NCBI GenBank assembly: GCA_004102805.1
Contig: SCEG01000005.1
Span: 31,757 to 95,756 of the forward strand
Source of the DNA: Muribaculaceae bacterium Isolate-002 (NCI)
GTDB taxonomy: Bacteria; Bacteroidota; Bacteroidia; Bacteroidales; Muribaculaceae
Direction: 5' to 3'
Length of the DNA: 64,000 nt
Position 1 is the first letter of the stretch, and the number at the start of each line of letters is the position of its first letter. Shown here piece by piece: positions 63,897 to 64,000 of this stretch. The position numbers were made by a program, and so were the translations under genes. The notes below the pieces were generated by a model, which saw only the letters and a program-made list of their open reading frames with translations, made no database searches and was not told the DNA's origin.

Positions 63897-64000
63897 ATGA
63901 TTAAATTTCAGAGTTTGCCGCGACAAAAACGTCAGGCAATCCGGGAAGAGGTTCTCAGGCATTATGCCGAGACCGACATGAGTTATGGCGAAATAGCCGA
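63897..64000 (+). CDS. Start of a gene with a helix-turn-helix-like N-terminus (cut by window)
   Basis: ATG at 63897 opens a frame to the window end: MIKFQSLPRQKRQAIREEVL, then RHYAETDMSYGEIA. The last part, MSYGEIA, is the beginning of a helix-turn-helix recognition motif. Both a transcription factor and a transposase begin in this way. It is divergent from the His-rich gene. Confidence 0.5.
   Translation, partial: MIKFQSLPRQKRQAIREEVLRHYAETDMSYGEIA

Overview
The window reads as chromosomal DNA of a Bacteroidales bacterium. Evidence: a SusC/SusD pair, many two-residue-spaced lipoboxes, DUF1735/DUF4361 lipoproteins, FucP-type sugar porter, promoters of the Bacteroidetes form TAnnTTTG (often with an upstream TTTG about 20 bases away) in front of most transcription units, and almost no Shine-Dalgarno sequences. 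The base composition is rather GC-rich for Bacteroides, which together with the gene set suggests Muribaculaceae or a neighbour; that family placement is inference.

Layout. 1-14.7 kb is a polysaccharide utilization locus in one orientation: SusC (5' end outside the window), SusD, a surface glycan-binding lipoprotein, GH92, two GH30s, GH3 with PA14, a lamin-tail/CotH protein that has lost its middle, and a DUF1573 protein. GH30 plus GH3 next to SusCD resembles loci for beta-1,6-glucan, and GH92 adds alpha-mannosidase, so fungal cell wall material is a reasonable predicted target. 14.7-21.1 kb holds an AraC regulator, recA, thymidine kinase, a DUF3108 protein and a GH2 beta-galactosidase. 21.4-22.0 kb has tRNA-Ser(UGA) and tRNA-Pro(GGG). 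22.4-26.4 kb has a PfkB sugar kinase with a FucP-like transporter, then divergent glycosyltransferase and EamA transporter genes. 26.5-31.3 kb is a TonB-dependent receptor paired with a tandem OB-fold lipoprotein instead of SusD. 31.6-34.5 kb has a small RNA, rnhB, a ROK protein and manA. 34.8-38.2 kb is a sulfur amino acid cluster ending in cysK.

38.2-40.5 kb is damaged: a truncated response regulator runs head-on into an internal piece of a MATE transporter, followed by a HEAT-like protein, an intergenic stretch with two unrelated REP-type repeats, and tRNA-Asp. 40.7-45.3 kb is a four-gene overlapping operon on the minus strand (response regulator, histidine kinase, rRNA methyltransferase, acyltransferase). 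A second copy of the small RNA lies at 45.45 kb. 45.6-51.5 kb has apbE, a DJ-1 protein, a second CotH protein with a starch-binding-like module, a YjbQ/NUDIX pair and an exonuclease. 51.7-55.9 kb is cvpA-sufBCD. 56-58.6 kb has a gene remnant, a REP-associated tyrosine transposase bracketed by REP pairs, and an esterase. 58.7-61.0 kb is a dolichol-phosphate-mannose-synthase-like GT and pyrC, with a 107 bp MITE-like element in the leader. The end holds a TonB receptor split by one in-frame stop, a His-rich small protein and the first codons of a divergent gene.

The most interesting items are the twin promoter-to-terminator small RNAs, the RAYT/REP system, the MITE placed at the start of an operon leader, and the repeated pattern of genes whose middle is missing while start and C-terminal sorting-like domain remain.
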